Source of the DNA: Fischerella sp. CENA71 | GTDB taxonomy: Bacteria > Cyanobacteriota > Cyanobacteriia > Cyanobacteriales > Nostocaceae | Reading direction: 5' to 3' | NCBI GenBank assembly: GCA_024239075.1 | Contig: JANBVI010000027.1 | Location: 62,001 to 126,000 of the forward strand | Length of the DNA: 64,000 bases | Shown: positions 9,408 through 18,556 of the stretch, one piece after another | Numbering within the stretch: the stretch's first letter is position 1 | How the letters are laid out: the number at the start of each line of letters is the position of its first letter | Translations under genes and position numbers: made by a program | Notes under the pieces: generated by a model | The model's input: only the letters and a program-made list of their open reading frames with translations | What the model was told of the DNA's origin: nothing | Database searches by the model: none

Positions 9408-9804
9408 AAGTTGAATAAGTCTTTGAAAAAAAATCCTATTTTCAAAGAGAATTCTGCATGATGGCTGATGACTGTAACCCCTCATGACCTGTATACTCCT
9501 CACTATGAAATTTTTGTGTGATTACAAGTTCAGTATTTTTCCGTATAAGTAAGTAACAAAAATGATGTTTGATTTTATCTCTCAATGGAGATCCATCCAA
9601 ACTTGAAATTAGGAATTTGGAATTGGAACTTCCAACTCCCTAGAACTAAAACTCTTATGGGAGAAGGTGCTAAACTCCAAATTCCTAATTCACAATTCCG
9701 AAACCTTTCGGTAACTCAAACGATAAAACAATAGGTTAGCTTTGTTTATTCAGCAAAGCCAACCGCGATTTTAAGTAAGCAAAAAATAACCAGCAGAAAG
9801 TGCG
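9408..9804. repeat. Intergenic region with a 15-bp perfect inverted repeat
   Basis: Divergent promoter region between the hypothetical gene and the caspase-fold gene. AATTAGGAATTTGGA at 9608-9622 is matched perfectly by TCCAAATTCCTAATT at 9676-9690, with 53 bases between. Shorter GGAATTG/CAATTCC arms continue the pairing. The arms themselves are ATTAGGA/ATTTGGA heptads. Confidence 0.75.
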
Positions 9805-11697
9805 ATGGCAAATAACTGGGCGATCGCTATTGGCGTAAATCAATATCAATTCTTTCAACCGTTAGGGTGTGCTCAAGCAGATGCCGAGGCATTAAAAGAT
9901 TTTTTGGTAGTAGAAGCAGGTTTTTTACAACAACAGTGTCTACTGATGACAGACACTTCACCGCCTCTGGGTGATAGGTCTACTTATCCTACCAAGGAAA
10001 ATATCCTGCTTTTATTAGAAGATTTAGCAGCGGCATGTTGGCAACCCCAAGACAGACTGTGGTTTTTCTTTAGTGGCTATGGCATCAATCACAATGGACA
10101 AGATTACCTGATGCCTATTGAAGGCAACTCTGCTCAGATTGAAGAAACTGGCATAGAGTTGCGAACATTGATGCAAAGTCTGCAAAATGCTGGGCTTGAT
10201 ACAGTAGTACTGCTTGATATTAACCGTGCTTATGCAACTCAGGCAAATACTCTCATTGGTCAAGAGGCAATTGAACTAGCGCAAGAATTACAAATACCCA
10301 CTATTATTTCTTGCCAACCAGAACAATTTTCTCACGAAAGTACCGAACTCGGTCATGGATTCTTTACAGCAGCAGTGTTAGAAGCTTTGCGCTCTGGCAA
10401 TGGTAACACCTTGGAGGATCTCGAAAGATACTTGAGTCTGCGGACTCCAGAACTATGTCAACACTATTGGCGTCCAACGCAAAATCCTGTTACTATCATT
10501 CCCTCCAAAAAGCAAGGAATTTTACCAGGATCACAAACAAATCATCGCGTCAATAATACCAGCGCGATCAACTCTCAACAAATCTTAGCCGCTTCCCTGC
10601 CATCATCTTCGCTGCATTCGCATTCCCATCAATTAGCAACAAATGCGATCGCTTGGAATGGAGGCGGATATGGTTCTCAAACCAACCTTTACAGTAGTGA
10701 GAAAGAGAATTCCAACTCACCACCGACAAACTACTCACAAGCAAAACAGACAGCTACAGCCAGCACCTCTATTTGGAAACCGCTGCTGTGGTGGGGTGCA
10801 AGTACAATCATGGTTATTGGCTTGCTTGTAGTGGTTTTTCTTCGCAATCAAGCAGGTTTTAGAACTGTAGAGATTTCTCCAACTACAACTACAACCAAGA
10901 CTAACAATGATGACAGTGAAACAGAAATTTTGCCTGTATTACCAGATAGCACCGGGAGTAGCAAGATTATCAAGACTTTACCAAGTGTTCCAGTCTCTCT
11001 ACAAAACAATCAAGTACAAAGCAATCAACTACAAAACAATCAACTACAAAACAATCAAGTAGCAGCATTGACTGTTCCTACCTCTGAGTTAGCCAAGCGT
11101 AAGCAAGCGCTGTCAGACTTAGAAAAAATGTCACTCGAACCAAATCAAGCCAGCGATCTCAGCTTGGCGATCGCTAAAGCCAAAAAAATCAAACCCGGCG
11201 ATTCACGTTACGAACAAGCACAAACAAATATTCAAATTTGGAATGGCATGATCTTAGATTTAGCCAAAAATCGCGCTAAACAGAGAAAGTATGCCAAAGC
11301 CGTAGCTGCTGCTGAATTAATTGCCCAAGATCAGCCAAATTATCCGCTAGCACAAGCAGTAATTAAACAGTGGCGCCAACAAGCCAAGCAATATGTTGCC
11401 AATCAAACCCTTTTGGATGCTGCTAATGGTTTAATTCAGCCAGGACAAGCTTCTACTTATAACCGTGCGATCGAAGTTGCTAAAAAAGTTTCACCAGGTG
11501 AACCAGGTTCAGATCAAGCCCGAAAATCTATAAATAAGTGGAGCGAAACTATTTTGGAACTGGCTAAACGCCGCGCCTCTAGGGGAGAAACTAAATTAGC
11601 AATTGGAACAGCTGTTCTCATTCCAGAAGGAACATCAGCCTATAACAAAGCTCAACAAGCCATCCAAAAATGGCAAAATGGCAAATTGCAGAAGTAA
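9805..11697 (+). CDS. Caspase-fold (peptidase C14-like) protein lacking the catalytic dyad
   Basis: A 630-residue protein. Residues 1-230 form a p20-like caspase/metacaspase domain (WAIAIGVNQYQFFQPLGCAQADAEAL, RLWFFFSGYG, VVLLDINRAY). At the positions of the catalytic His (normally SGHG) and Cys (normally DAC or DCC) the protein has Y92 and N140, so proteolysis is not expected. A Ser/Asn/Gln-rich linker leads to one transmembrane helix near residues 325-345 (WWGASTIMVIGLLVVVFL), a Gln/Asn repeat (about residues 400-420, units of LQNNQ) and a C-terminal region with two or three similar 75-residue helical repeats (SLAIAKAKKIKPGDSRYEQAQ and RAIEVAKKVSPGEPGSDQAR). It is probably a membrane-tethered pseudo-enzyme scaffold. 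Dyad-substituted homologues are known in cyanobacteria; the role here is unknown. Confidence 0.88.
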   Translation: MANNWAIAIGVNQYQFFQPLGCAQADAEALKDFLVVEAGFLQQQCLLMTDTSPPLGDRSTYPTKENILLLLEDLAAACWQPQDRLWFFFSGYGINHNGQDYLMPIEGNSAQIEETGIELRTLMQSLQNAGLDTVVLLDINRAYATQANTLIGQEAIELAQELQIPTIISCQPEQFSHESTELGHGFFTAAVLEALRSGNGNTLEDLERYLSLRTPELCQHYWRPTQNPVTIIPSKKQGILPGSQTNHRVNNTSAINSQQILAASLPSSSLHSHSHQLATNAIAWNGGGYGSQTNLYSSEKENSNSPPTNYSQAKQTATASTSIWKPLLWWGASTIMVIGLLVVVFLRNQAGFRTVEISPTTTTTKTNNDDSETEILPVLPDSTGSSKIIKTLPSVPVSLQNNQVQSNQLQNNQLQNNQVAALTVPTSELAKRKQALSDLEKMSLEPNQASDLSLAIAKAKKIKPGDSRYEQAQTNIQIWNGMILDLAKNRAKQRKYAKAVAAAELIAQDQPNYPLAQAVIKQWRQQAKQYVANQTLLDAANGLIQPGQASTYNRAIEVAKKVSPGEPGSDQARKSINKWSETILELAKRRASRGETKLAIGTAVLIPEGTSAYNKAQQAIQKWQNGKLQK

Positions 11698-11730
11698 GGG
11701 ATCGGGGATTGGGGATCGGGGATTGGGAGG
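11698..11730 (+). repeat. GGGGATT/GGGGATC tandem repeat after the caspase-fold gene
   Basis: Alternating GGGATCG/GGGATTG heptads follow the stop codon directly, with related CCGATCCCC units on the other side of the short gap (11822-11838). The two blocks can pair, so the interval may fold into a stem. Confidence 0.75.
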
Positions 11731-11843
11731 AAAAAGGGGACAAGGAGGACAAAGGAAAATATTTTGAATAGAATTCACAGCGGCTCCAATTCATCGCGTC
11801 ACCGCGTCATTGTATCTTCTCCCGATCCCCGATCCCCATGCTC

Positions 11844-12221
11844 TCAACAATACTGAGAAACATCTTCGCCGCATTCATCGGCTAGATAACACAGCGCCCG
11901 GAAACGCAAGCTCACGACTTCTTCGTATAGAGGGTTGAGCTTGCACATGGGTGGTATGTGAAATAAGGTTCTACCAAATAACTTAATATCACGCTCAAAT
12001 GGACACTGAGCAGGAATGAGATGACATAAGCGATGTGCTAATTGGCGATCGCTAACTTTAACGTGGTCTAGCCACCGGCGTAGAGGCTTGAGAAAATCAA
12101 AATGAGGCTTGGAAACTGCGTGGTTTAGCTGGATAGGACTGGTATGACTGGCTTCCGTTGGATTTAGCGATACCCAGCTAGCGAAAAAAATCTTTTTTGT
12201 GGTATTGTTGAATACCTTCAT
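11844..12221 (-). CDS. Mo-dependent nitrogenase C-terminal family protein
   Basis: A 125-residue protein matching the cyanobacterial family named after the Mo-dependent nitrogenase C-terminus (Pfam Mo-nitro_C, assigned from memory). Recognisable blocks are PLRRWLDHVKVSD, HRLCHLIPAQCPFERDIKLFGRT and IPPMCKLNPLYEEVVSLRFRALCYLADECGED. Conserved cysteines occur in CQ/C-P and C-K contexts, which hints at metal or redox chemistry. The protein is not a nitrogenase subunit; the family name comes from a fusion seen in some species, and stand-alone copies are of unknown function. The first 35 residues vary between homologues. No nif gene is nearby. Confidence 0.88.
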   Translation of the reverse strand: MKVFNNTTKKIFFASWVSLNPTEASHTSPIQLNHAVSKPHFDFLKPLRRWLDHVKVSDRQLAHRLCHLIPAQCPFERDIKLFGRTLFHIPPMCKLNPLYEEVVSLRFRALCYLADECGEDVSQYC

Positions 12222-12718
12222 GATCTATTCCTCTTTTTCTTTGAGGGTCTTCACCACTTCGATGAAGTTATACAATGTAATAATCGTGTTTCCCGGAAAA
12301 TTCTTGTTTCAACAGAGATACTGTCTAGTATTTGAGTGGCCACTTTGAGCAGAACTTTCTTTTTAACTACGTCAAGTTAATCGCAATTTTCCCAGGATCG
12401 GAAGTGTGATTGTATTATTTTCTTAATAACTTGACATAGTTAAAATTTTAATAAAGTCATCTCTCTTTAGACAGATTCTAATGTAACATCTACGAACTTT
12501 TTTTGCAGAAAATTCATAAAACATTTTTCCAAGGCTTTTGGTAAATTTAAATACTTCGCACCCAGGAATAGCTTTATTTGTGAGCAACTTAAAATTACTT
12601 GCACCCGGAGTTAATATAGGTACAAGTCTTTTGGTCGCTGCTTTTCGCTTCTTTGCCCCTGACTTTAATAATTTCGCATTCCTAATTCAGAGTCAGGAAT
12701 TAGGATTACCAGTCAAAG
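12222..12718. other. Intergenic region upstream of the anion transporter
   Basis: About 500 bases without a convincing gene. A 66-codon frame at 12538-12738 has a TTG start and overlaps the transporter start, so it is not called. The main structure is the inverted repeat listed separately at 12364-12442. Two similar segments (CTTCGCACCCAGGAATAG near 12555 and CTTGCACCCGGAGTTAAT near 12598) suggest a short decayed duplication. Confidence 0.45.
12364..12442. repeat. 79-bp element with 16-bp near-perfect inverted ends
   Basis: TAACTACGTCAAGTTA (12364-12379) and TAACTTGACATAGTTA (12427-12442) are inverted copies with one mismatch. Each arm is also internally symmetric as TAACT-N6-AGTTA. It could be a hairpin-forming element or a pair of operator sites between divergent genes. 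Confidence 0.7.
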
Positions 12719-13921
12719 ATGTTACCACATATCTATAAATTTGCCACTTATATTTTTTTAGGATTGACCTATCTGGGGTTAGCATTGGGCTACCTACCTG
12801 GTTTACGCATGAATCGGGCTGCGATCGCCTTAGTGGGTTCAGCCTTTTTAATTGCTTTGGGTGTACTAAGTTTGGAGGAGGCTTGGCAAGCAATTGATCC
12901 CACTACGATTGTGTTTTTATTGAGCATGATGGTGGTGAACGCTAACTTAGCCTACGCAGGATTTTTCCCTCAAGCATTGTCACTGCTTTTACGTTTCACT
13001 CGCAGTCCTTTGGGAATCTTGATCGCCTTAACTTTTGGTAGTGGTATTCTTTCGGCTTTTTTTTTGAATGATACATTGGCGCTAATTTTTACACCACTCA
13101 CCTTGAGCCTAACTCAAGCTTTGAGATTGAATCCCATACCCTATTTGCTGGCGATCGCAGGCGCAACTAATATTGGTTCAGTCGCCACTTTGAGCGGTAA
13201 TCCTCAAAACATCTTGATTGGCTCCTTTTCAGGCATCCATTATCTAGATTTTATGGGAGCGATGACTCCAATTGCTGTAACAGGGTTAGCAATTCAAGTA
13301 ATTCTACTGTGTTTACTTTACCCAAATGTACGCTCGATTGTGCCTTGCGAACACTTACCCACAAAGAAAAAGCGCCTCTTTAAACCTTTGTTTTACAAAA
13401 CCTTAATAATAACCACCGGATTGTTAATAGCTTTTGCTGTTGGTTTACCTTTAGCAGAGTCGGCTTTAGTTGCTGCTAGCTTATTACTGATCACGAGGAG
13501 AGTCAAACCCCAGCGGGTTCTTAACAAAGTCGATTGGAACTTACTGGTGATGTTCTCTGGACTATTTATTTTGAGTAAAGCCACTCAAAAACTGAATTTG
13601 CTGCAACCTTTTACCTATGCACTTAACTCTGCTGCTGGTTTGTTGGGAGTGACAGCTATTTTGTCGAACTTAATTTCTAATGTGCCGGCGGTACTGCTGT
13701 TGCATCCTCTGATTCCTAAAGATGATACCCAGTCTTGGCTATTGCTCGCAGCAGCATCAACTTTAGCAGGTAATTTGACTTTATTTGGTTCAGTCGCCAA
13801 TTTGATTGTCGTAGAAGCGGCGGCGGAGTTGGGTTACAAGCTAACTTTTTGGGAGCATTTACGCTTTGGTGTACCAGTGACGGTGTTGACTTTGCTGTTG
13901 GTTTTGGTGTGGATTCACTAG
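12719..13921 (+). CDS. SLC13/ArsB-NhaD-type anion transporter
   Basis: A 400-residue integral membrane protein with about 10-11 hydrophobic segments. It fits the ion transporter superfamily that includes ArsB, NhaD and dicarboxylate/sulfate SLC13 permeases. Signature positions are MNRAAIALVGSAFLIALGVLS, the FFLNDTLALIFTPLTL hairpin, NIGSVATLSGNPQN in the first half and LSNLISNVPAVLLL and GSVANLIVVE in the second half, which reflect the inverted-repeat transport core. Substrate (arsenite, sodium/proton or organic anion) cannot be decided; no ars genes are adjacent. The ATG at 12719 is used, but no strong ribosome-binding site precedes it. Confidence 0.85.
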   Translation: MLPHIYKFATYIFLGLTYLGLALGYLPGLRMNRAAIALVGSAFLIALGVLSLEEAWQAIDPTTIVFLLSMMVVNANLAYAGFFPQALSLLLRFTRSPLGILIALTFGSGILSAFFLNDTLALIFTPLTLSLTQALRLNPIPYLLAIAGATNIGSVATLSGNPQNILIGSFSGIHYLDFMGAMTPIAVTGLAIQVILLCLLYPNVRSIVPCEHLPTKKKRLFKPLFYKTLIITTGLLIAFAVGLPLAESALVAASLLLITRRVKPQRVLNKVDWNLLVMFSGLFILSKATQKLNLLQPFTYALNSAAGLLGVTAILSNLISNVPAVLLLHPLIPKDDTQSWLLLAAASTLAGNLTLFGSVANLIVVEAAAELGYKLTFWEHLRFGVPVTVLTLLLVLVWIH

Positions 13922-13988
13922 ACTTCTTCTTAGCAGGTGAGGAGAATATCATTGAGATATATCCCAATGGCAGATGAAGATATGTACA

Positions 13989-14198
13989 ATGAGCAACCCT
14001 AACTTTCAGACAATGAGCCGGAAGGAATTACACGCTTATGTTTTGGCTCATCGGGATGATCAAGAGGCTTTTTATGCTTATGTGGACAAGTTACATGCTG
14101 AGGCTAGTTGGGTTGAAATGCCACCCTTACAGTCTCTAGAAGACTTAGAAAATTACCCTGAATTTATTGAGCGTGTTCGCAACAGTTTGGAACCGTAA
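13989..14198 (+). CDS. DUF6887-like small conserved protein
   Basis: A 69-residue protein beginning MSNPNFQTMSRKELHAYVLAHR. An upstream in-frame ATG at 13974 would add MKICT. The sequence is typical of a small cyanobacterial family (DUF6887, from memory), with the conserved run MSRKEL…YVLAHRDDQEAFYAYVDKL and the C-terminal ENYPEFIERVR. Family members often precede a second small gene of a partner family, but none follows here; a minus-strand gene lies 45 bases downstream. It is predicted helical and soluble, and its function is unknown. A toxin-antitoxin role has sometimes been suspected for such pairs but is not shown. Confidence 0.75.
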   Translation: MSNPNFQTMSRKELHAYVLAHRDDQEAFYAYVDKLHAEASWVEMPPLQSLEDLENYPEFIERVRNSLEP

Positions 14199-14243
14199 GA
14201 TAGTGCTGTTAAGTGCTGGCAATTGCTACATTGTTAAATTTAC

Positions 14244-15035
14244 TTACTGCTCAACTTTGTTAACTTCACTTGTTTTATCACCTTCTAAATTAGCTTGGTT
14301 AAATTGATAATTTTTAGGCAAATCAACCCTTACATCTGACATCTGATCAATTTCTACTTGCAGGTTATGAAATTCTCCATCTAAAAGATGTCCGCCAGTT
14401 TTGCGATTTTCGGTTATAAAATGCAGATGATATCCAGTAACATTCACTCCTTGCATATAACTAGGTGTACGAAAGCCAATTAAAGTACCCTTAATATTCT
14501 TGAACTCAAAAATAGATTGATTTTTCACCACCTCTACTAAAGGGCGATAAGGTGGGGTTTGCTTCGGCACGCTTCTAACTTTGAGGTACGGGAAAGTACC
14601 TTGAATGCGAATCGCATAAGGATAATTTTTTGAGGGTAATTGGCGATCTAAAAATAATTGCATCTGTTCATAATTAACTTTTCCCGCCAAATTAATTAAT
14701 TTATCTGATTGGAAAAAAGTGACCGCAGCAAAAGGAGTTTTCATCACATCAGAAATAGGATATGCAATTCCATCAGATTTTATTTGATAGAACTTGCCAT
14801 CTAATCCAATCATTTCTCCATCAAGATTATTTAATGTTCCTAAACCAAAATTACCGTGTGCTTTTAATTCTTTAAAGTTAGTATCTCCATCATATACACC
14901 TGCCATTAGTGCATTAATTGTCGATGTTTGAAAAAGAATATTTGATGAATTATTTTGCTGTGTTTTACCAGGAATAACAACACTTAATGCACTGGTAAAT
15001 ACAAAAATTAACCAGATATAAGGTTTATATTTCAT
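14244..15035 (-). CDS. budA: Alpha-acetolactate decarboxylase, exported
   Basis: This 263-residue protein belongs to the family that converts alpha-acetolactate to acetoin. The metal site is intact: the HxH pair and third histidine are in GYHLHFITENRKTGGHLLDG, the glutamate in LDGEMIGLDGKFYQI, and the substrate arginine in GFRTPSYMQG. An N-terminal hydrophobic segment (about residues 5-22, YIWLIFVFTSALSVVIPG) followed by a polar stretch looks like a signal peptide, so the enzyme may act in the periplasm. No acetolactate synthase or acetoin reductase gene is adjacent. The C-terminus has a short charged tail beyond the usual domain. Assignment to the family is firm; physiological role and localisation are inferred. 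Confidence 0.93.
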   Translation of the reverse strand: MKYKPYIWLIFVFTSALSVVIPGKTQQNNSSNILFQTSTINALMAGVYDGDTNFKELKAHGNFGLGTLNNLDGEMIGLDGKFYQIKSDGIAYPISDVMKTPFAAVTFFQSDKLINLAGKVNYEQMQLFLDRQLPSKNYPYAIRIQGTFPYLKVRSVPKQTPPYRPLVEVVKNQSIFEFKNIKGTLIGFRTPSYMQGVNVTGYHLHFITENRKTGGHLLDGEFHNLQVEIDQMSDVRVDLPKNYQFNQANLEGDKTSEVNKVEQ

Positions 15036-15176
15036 ACTAAAAACAGGTCAATAACTAGTAATATTTATTAGCTAATAATATTACTATTTATGACCAAGCC
15101 GCTTAGGGGTGGTAACAGAAAACAGGGAACAGATTTTCTTATTCCCTGTTCCCTAATTAACGCGATTCTCAATTCT

Positions 15177-16949
15177 CTACGATGCTACCTGAGCAGCTGT
15201 ACGAGTCCGTCGTCTTCTACCATCAGCAACTTTGACGGGTGGTTCATCAGGAATTTGCATCAATAATGTCAGTGATGGTTGACATTGCAATTCGCGACGA
15301 ATGGAACGCGCTAGTTCTCGTTCTAAGACTTCTTGCAATCCACCCCAATCTACTTCTGGTTTGTCAGTTTCAAATCCTTGGGCAAATTCTGACCAACGGA
15401 CGCTGAGGATTTCTTCAATTCGCTGTTGTACCCATTTTTGCAGAAGCGATCGCTCGATACTTGTGACTACACCCCGCAGGTGAATTTCTGGTTTTGCCAT
15501 CAGTTTACCAGTCCAATCAATTGCTGCGGCAATAGTAACAATACCTTCTTCTGCCATTTTCTGCCGTTCTTGCAAGACTTTGGCGCTAACCATACCAGAA
15601 CTAGAAGTATCTACTAGTTCCAAGCCGGATGGAACTTTTCCGGCAACACGAATTGATTCTTCTGTCAACTCTACGATGTCGCCATTCTGGATAATCACCA
15701 TGTTCTCGGCTGGAACACCCGCATTCCGGGCGGTTTCTGAGTGTTTAACTAACATCCGATGTTCACCGTGTACAGGTAAGAAGAACTTAGGACGAGTTAA
15801 GGCCAGCATGAGTTTTTGGTCTTCTTGACAGCCGTGACCGGAAACGTGAATTCCTTTATCCCGACCATAGATGACGTTTGCGCCTTGCATCATCAATTTA
15901 TCGATGACATTAACAACGGCGATCGTATTACCAGGAATCGGGTTAGCGGAAAAGACTACTGTGTCTCCTTGGCGAATTTTAATATGAGGATGTTCTTTTC
16001 TGGCAATGCGTGTCATGGCTGACATCGGCTCACCTTGGGAACCAGTTGTCAAAATCAGTACGCTTTCATCTGGAAGATTGCGGATGGCATTCAACGGCTG
16101 GAATAAATCATCATTACACTTGATATACCCAAGATTGCGAGCATGGGCAATCAAATTTAGCATCGAACGTCCCACAACTGTGACCACACGGTTATGTTTC
16201 TGCGCTAACTGCAAAATCATATTGATGCGGTGGACGCTGGAAGCAAAAGTCGTCACAAATAGTCGCCCTGGGGCTTGGGAAAAAACTCGATCCAGATTGG
16301 GATAAACTGAGCGTTCTGAAGGCGTAAATCCGGGGACTTCAGAGTTAGTCGAATCACTCATCAAACAAAGGACGCCTTTTTCCCCATGTTCGGCTAAACG
16401 TTGAATATCAAAACGTTCACCATCTACGGGTGTATGGTCAAATTTAAAGTCTCCTGTGTGAATCAGGACACCGAGGGGGGTATGGATGGCGACTGTGAAA
16501 CTGTCAGCAATGGAGTGGGTGTTGCGAATATATTCGACAAAAAAATGTTTGCCAATTCGTACGACATCACGGGGAAGGACACTTCTTAATTCTGTGCGAT
16601 CGCGCACTCCTGCTTCCTCTAATTTACCCTCTAGCATTGCCATCGCTAGGCGAGGGCCATAGATCACAGGAATTTCAAATTGCTTCAAATGAAAGGCAAT
16701 ACCCCCAATATGGTCTTCATGACCGTGGGTAACAATCATGCCTTTTATTTTATGGCGATTTTCGCGCACATAAGTCATGTCTGGCAGAACAATATTGACT
16801 CCATGCATTCCATCTGTGGGAAACGCTAACCCTGCATCTAAAAGGATGATTTCATCTTCATACTCAAAAACACAAGTGTTTTTGCCAATTTCATGTAAGC
16901 CACCCAAGGGAATAATTTTGAGGGCGGAATTAGTTTCGTTTTTAGTCAT
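15177..16949 (-). CDS. rnj: Ribonuclease J
   Basis: A 590-residue metallo-beta-lactamase/beta-CASP ribonuclease with endo- and 5'-exonuclease activity in RNA turnover. The zinc motif HGHEDH is at residues 75-80. Further metal ligands occur in HSIADS and HTGDFKFDHTP, and beta-CASP motifs in STNSEVPGFTPSE, GRSMLNLIAHARNLGYI, TGSQGEPMSAMTRIA and HVSGHGCQEDQKLML, with PVHGEHRMLVKH completing the core. The C-terminal 130 residues form the dimerisation domain and a basic tail (DGRRRRTRTAAQVAS). It is downstream of asd and dapA on the same strand, but the 555-base gap before it suggests its own promoter and a long leader. Confidence 0.97.
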   Translation of the reverse strand: MTKNETNSALKIIPLGGLHEIGKNTCVFEYEDEIILLDAGLAFPTDGMHGVNIVLPDMTYVRENRHKIKGMIVTHGHEDHIGGIAFHLKQFEIPVIYGPRLAMAMLEGKLEEAGVRDRTELRSVLPRDVVRIGKHFFVEYIRNTHSIADSFTVAIHTPLGVLIHTGDFKFDHTPVDGERFDIQRLAEHGEKGVLCLMSDSTNSEVPGFTPSERSVYPNLDRVFSQAPGRLFVTTFASSVHRINMILQLAQKHNRVVTVVGRSMLNLIAHARNLGYIKCNDDLFQPLNAIRNLPDESVLILTTGSQGEPMSAMTRIARKEHPHIKIRQGDTVVFSANPIPGNTIAVVNVIDKLMMQGANVIYGRDKGIHVSGHGCQEDQKLMLALTRPKFFLPVHGEHRMLVKHSETARNAGVPAENMVIIQNGDIVELTEESIRVAGKVPSGLELVDTSSSGMVSAKVLQERQKMAEEGIVTIAAAIDWTGKLMAKPEIHLRGVVTSIERSLLQKWVQQRIEEILSVRWSEFAQGFETDKPEVDWGGLQEVLERELARSIRRELQCQPSLTLLMQIPDEPPVKVADGRRRRTRTAAQVAS

Positions 16950-17504
16950 TTTCTCCTGAGATTGTTCTTTGATCGTTAAAATATAAGGATTTATCGCTCT
17001 TTTAAGACAGTTAAAAATAAGTAGATCCGCGCAAATTAAGGTTAACTGTTTAAGGTCGTCATTTGTCCGACTCTACAAAAAGCCGCTAAAACTTCAATGT
17101 CATTGGTAAGGATTTGGTGCGTGTTCACTGTTCGTAACTCGCGTCTTATTCTATTTACATTCATCTACTTATTTGTCTCTTAAAAATTCAGCTATAAGGT
17201 AGTTCTGTGTGACAGAAAGAAATTTCAGTATTCAGCGAAAAAAATTAAAATTGTTATGAAATATAAATTTTTCCTGCAACATAAATGCCTTCTGCTTTCT
17301 TGTAATCCTGTTTTTATGAGCTTTTTTATTGTTTCGATATATTTGATAAAACTAACTTTACACCAAAGGCATTATTTGTAATTTTTCTTTCGTAGCATAG
17401 GCTTTGTACTTGCTACATTGCCAAAATTACTGATAATTTTTATTTGATTCTTTTCAACGTATCTTTAGGGTGTGAAATTAGATGAGATAAGATTTCACTT
17501 TGAT
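16950..17504. other. Long leader region of rnj
   Basis: About 555 AT-rich bases between dapA and rnj. No ORF or tRNA is seen. A long 5' untranslated region would suit autoregulation of an RNase J mRNA, which is an inference only. Confidence 0.35.
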
Positions 17505-18389
17505 TTAGAGTAGACTAAGTTCTTTCATCACAAATTCCAAGGTTTGAGTAACTTTTGCATCAGCTTCGCACAAAGGCGGACGCGTTGAACCAACTTCCCA
17601 GCCTTGAAGTTGTAATGCTTTTTTGACTGGAATGGGATTTGTGGTTACAAACAAAGCTTTAAATATAGGAAAAAGCCGCAGATGAATGTCGATAGCGACT
17701 TGATTTTGACCCGAATTAAAGGCATGAATCATATGTTGTAGCTCGTTGCCTACAAGATGAGAAGCAACACTAACTACACCTTTAGCCCCGACTGCTAATA
17801 ATGGCAAGGTTAAAGAATCATCTCCAGAGTAAATCTGGAATTCTTTTGGTGTCAAGCGACGAATTTCACTCACTTGATCTAAGTTCCCGCTTGCTTCTTT
17901 GATACCAATAATGTTATCGATTTGAGCTAATCGAGCAACTGTTTCAGCACTGAGGTTTTGACCAGTACGACCCGGTACGTTATATAACAAAATAGGTAGG
18001 TCACCAGAAGCTTGTGCTATGGCTTGAAAGTGTTGGTAAAGTCCCTCTTGCGGTGGTTTATTGTAATACGGAACAACTTGTAAAGCACCGTGTACTCCTA
18101 TTCTAGCTGCTTTTTGAGTAGCAGCGATCGCTTCTTTGGTGGAATTGGAACCACATCCCGCCATCACCAGTGCTTTTCCTGCTACTGCTTCCAACACAAC
18201 GGAGAATAGCTGATATTCTTCCTCCCAACTTAAAGCCGGAGATTCTCCAGTCGTGCCACACACCACCACTGTATCAGTACCGTTATTTGCTAGATGATCT
18301 GCTAGTCTTGCTGCTACATCATAGCTGACGCTACCGTCTTCCTTAAACGGCGTAATCATTGCGGTTAAAACTCTACCGAAATCTACCAC
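17505..18389 (-). CDS. dapA: 4-hydroxy-tetrahydrodipicolinate synthase
   Basis: DapA condenses pyruvate with aspartate semialdehyde, the first committed step to lysine and diaminopimelate. The 294-residue protein has the [10 protein letters not shown] motif, the YNVPGRTG segment with the active-site tyrosine, and the Schiff-base lysine in [21 protein letters not shown] and [11 protein letters not shown] are also typical. It directly follows asd (150-base gap, same strand), whose product is its substrate. The start at 18389 gives [15 protein letters not shown], matching cyanobacterial homologues. Confidence 0.97.
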   Translation of the reverse strand: MVDFGRVLTAMITPFKEDGSVSYDVAARLADHLANNGTDTVVVCGTTGESPALSWEEEYQLFSVVLEAVAGKALVMAGCGSNSTKEAIAATQKAARIGVHGALQVVPYYNKPPQEGLYQHFQAIAQASGDLPILLYNVPGRTGQNLSAETVARLAQIDNIIGIKEASGNLDQVSEIRRLTPKEFQIYSGDDSLTLPLLAVGAKGVVSVASHLVGNELQHMIHAFNSGQNQVAIDIHLRLFPIFKALFVTTNPIPVKKALQLQGWEVGSTRPPLCEADAKVTQTLEFVMKELSLL

Positions 18390-18477
18390 CCTTTTCTACT
18401 CCTGATTTTTTGTTTTTTGTGTTTTGGTGGTTCTTTATTGTAATAACCTATTTGCAAATTACTTTCAAGGGTAAACT

Positions 18478-18556
18478 CTTGGTTGTTGGTTGTTGGTTGT
18501 TGTTTGGCAGATATTTACCGATTACCAATTACCGATTACCAATTACCCATTAACCA
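18478..18556. repeat. GGTTGTT and ATTACCA heptad arrays overlapping the asd 3' end
   Basis: GGTTGTT units (18478-18502) are followed by ATTACCA, ATTACCG and ATTACCC units (about 18519-18551) in register. The second array includes the asd stop codon at 18543-18545 and its last codons (…LVNG). Confidence 0.88.

Noticed and set aside
11844-12221. Possible nitrogenase component because of the family name.
   Set aside because: The protein carries only the named C-terminal domain; there are no nif genes nearby and no P-cluster or FeMo-cofactor motifs.
12538-12738. 66-codon frame before the anion transporter.
   Set aside because: TTG start, no ribosome-binding site, no family resemblance and overlap with the transporter start.
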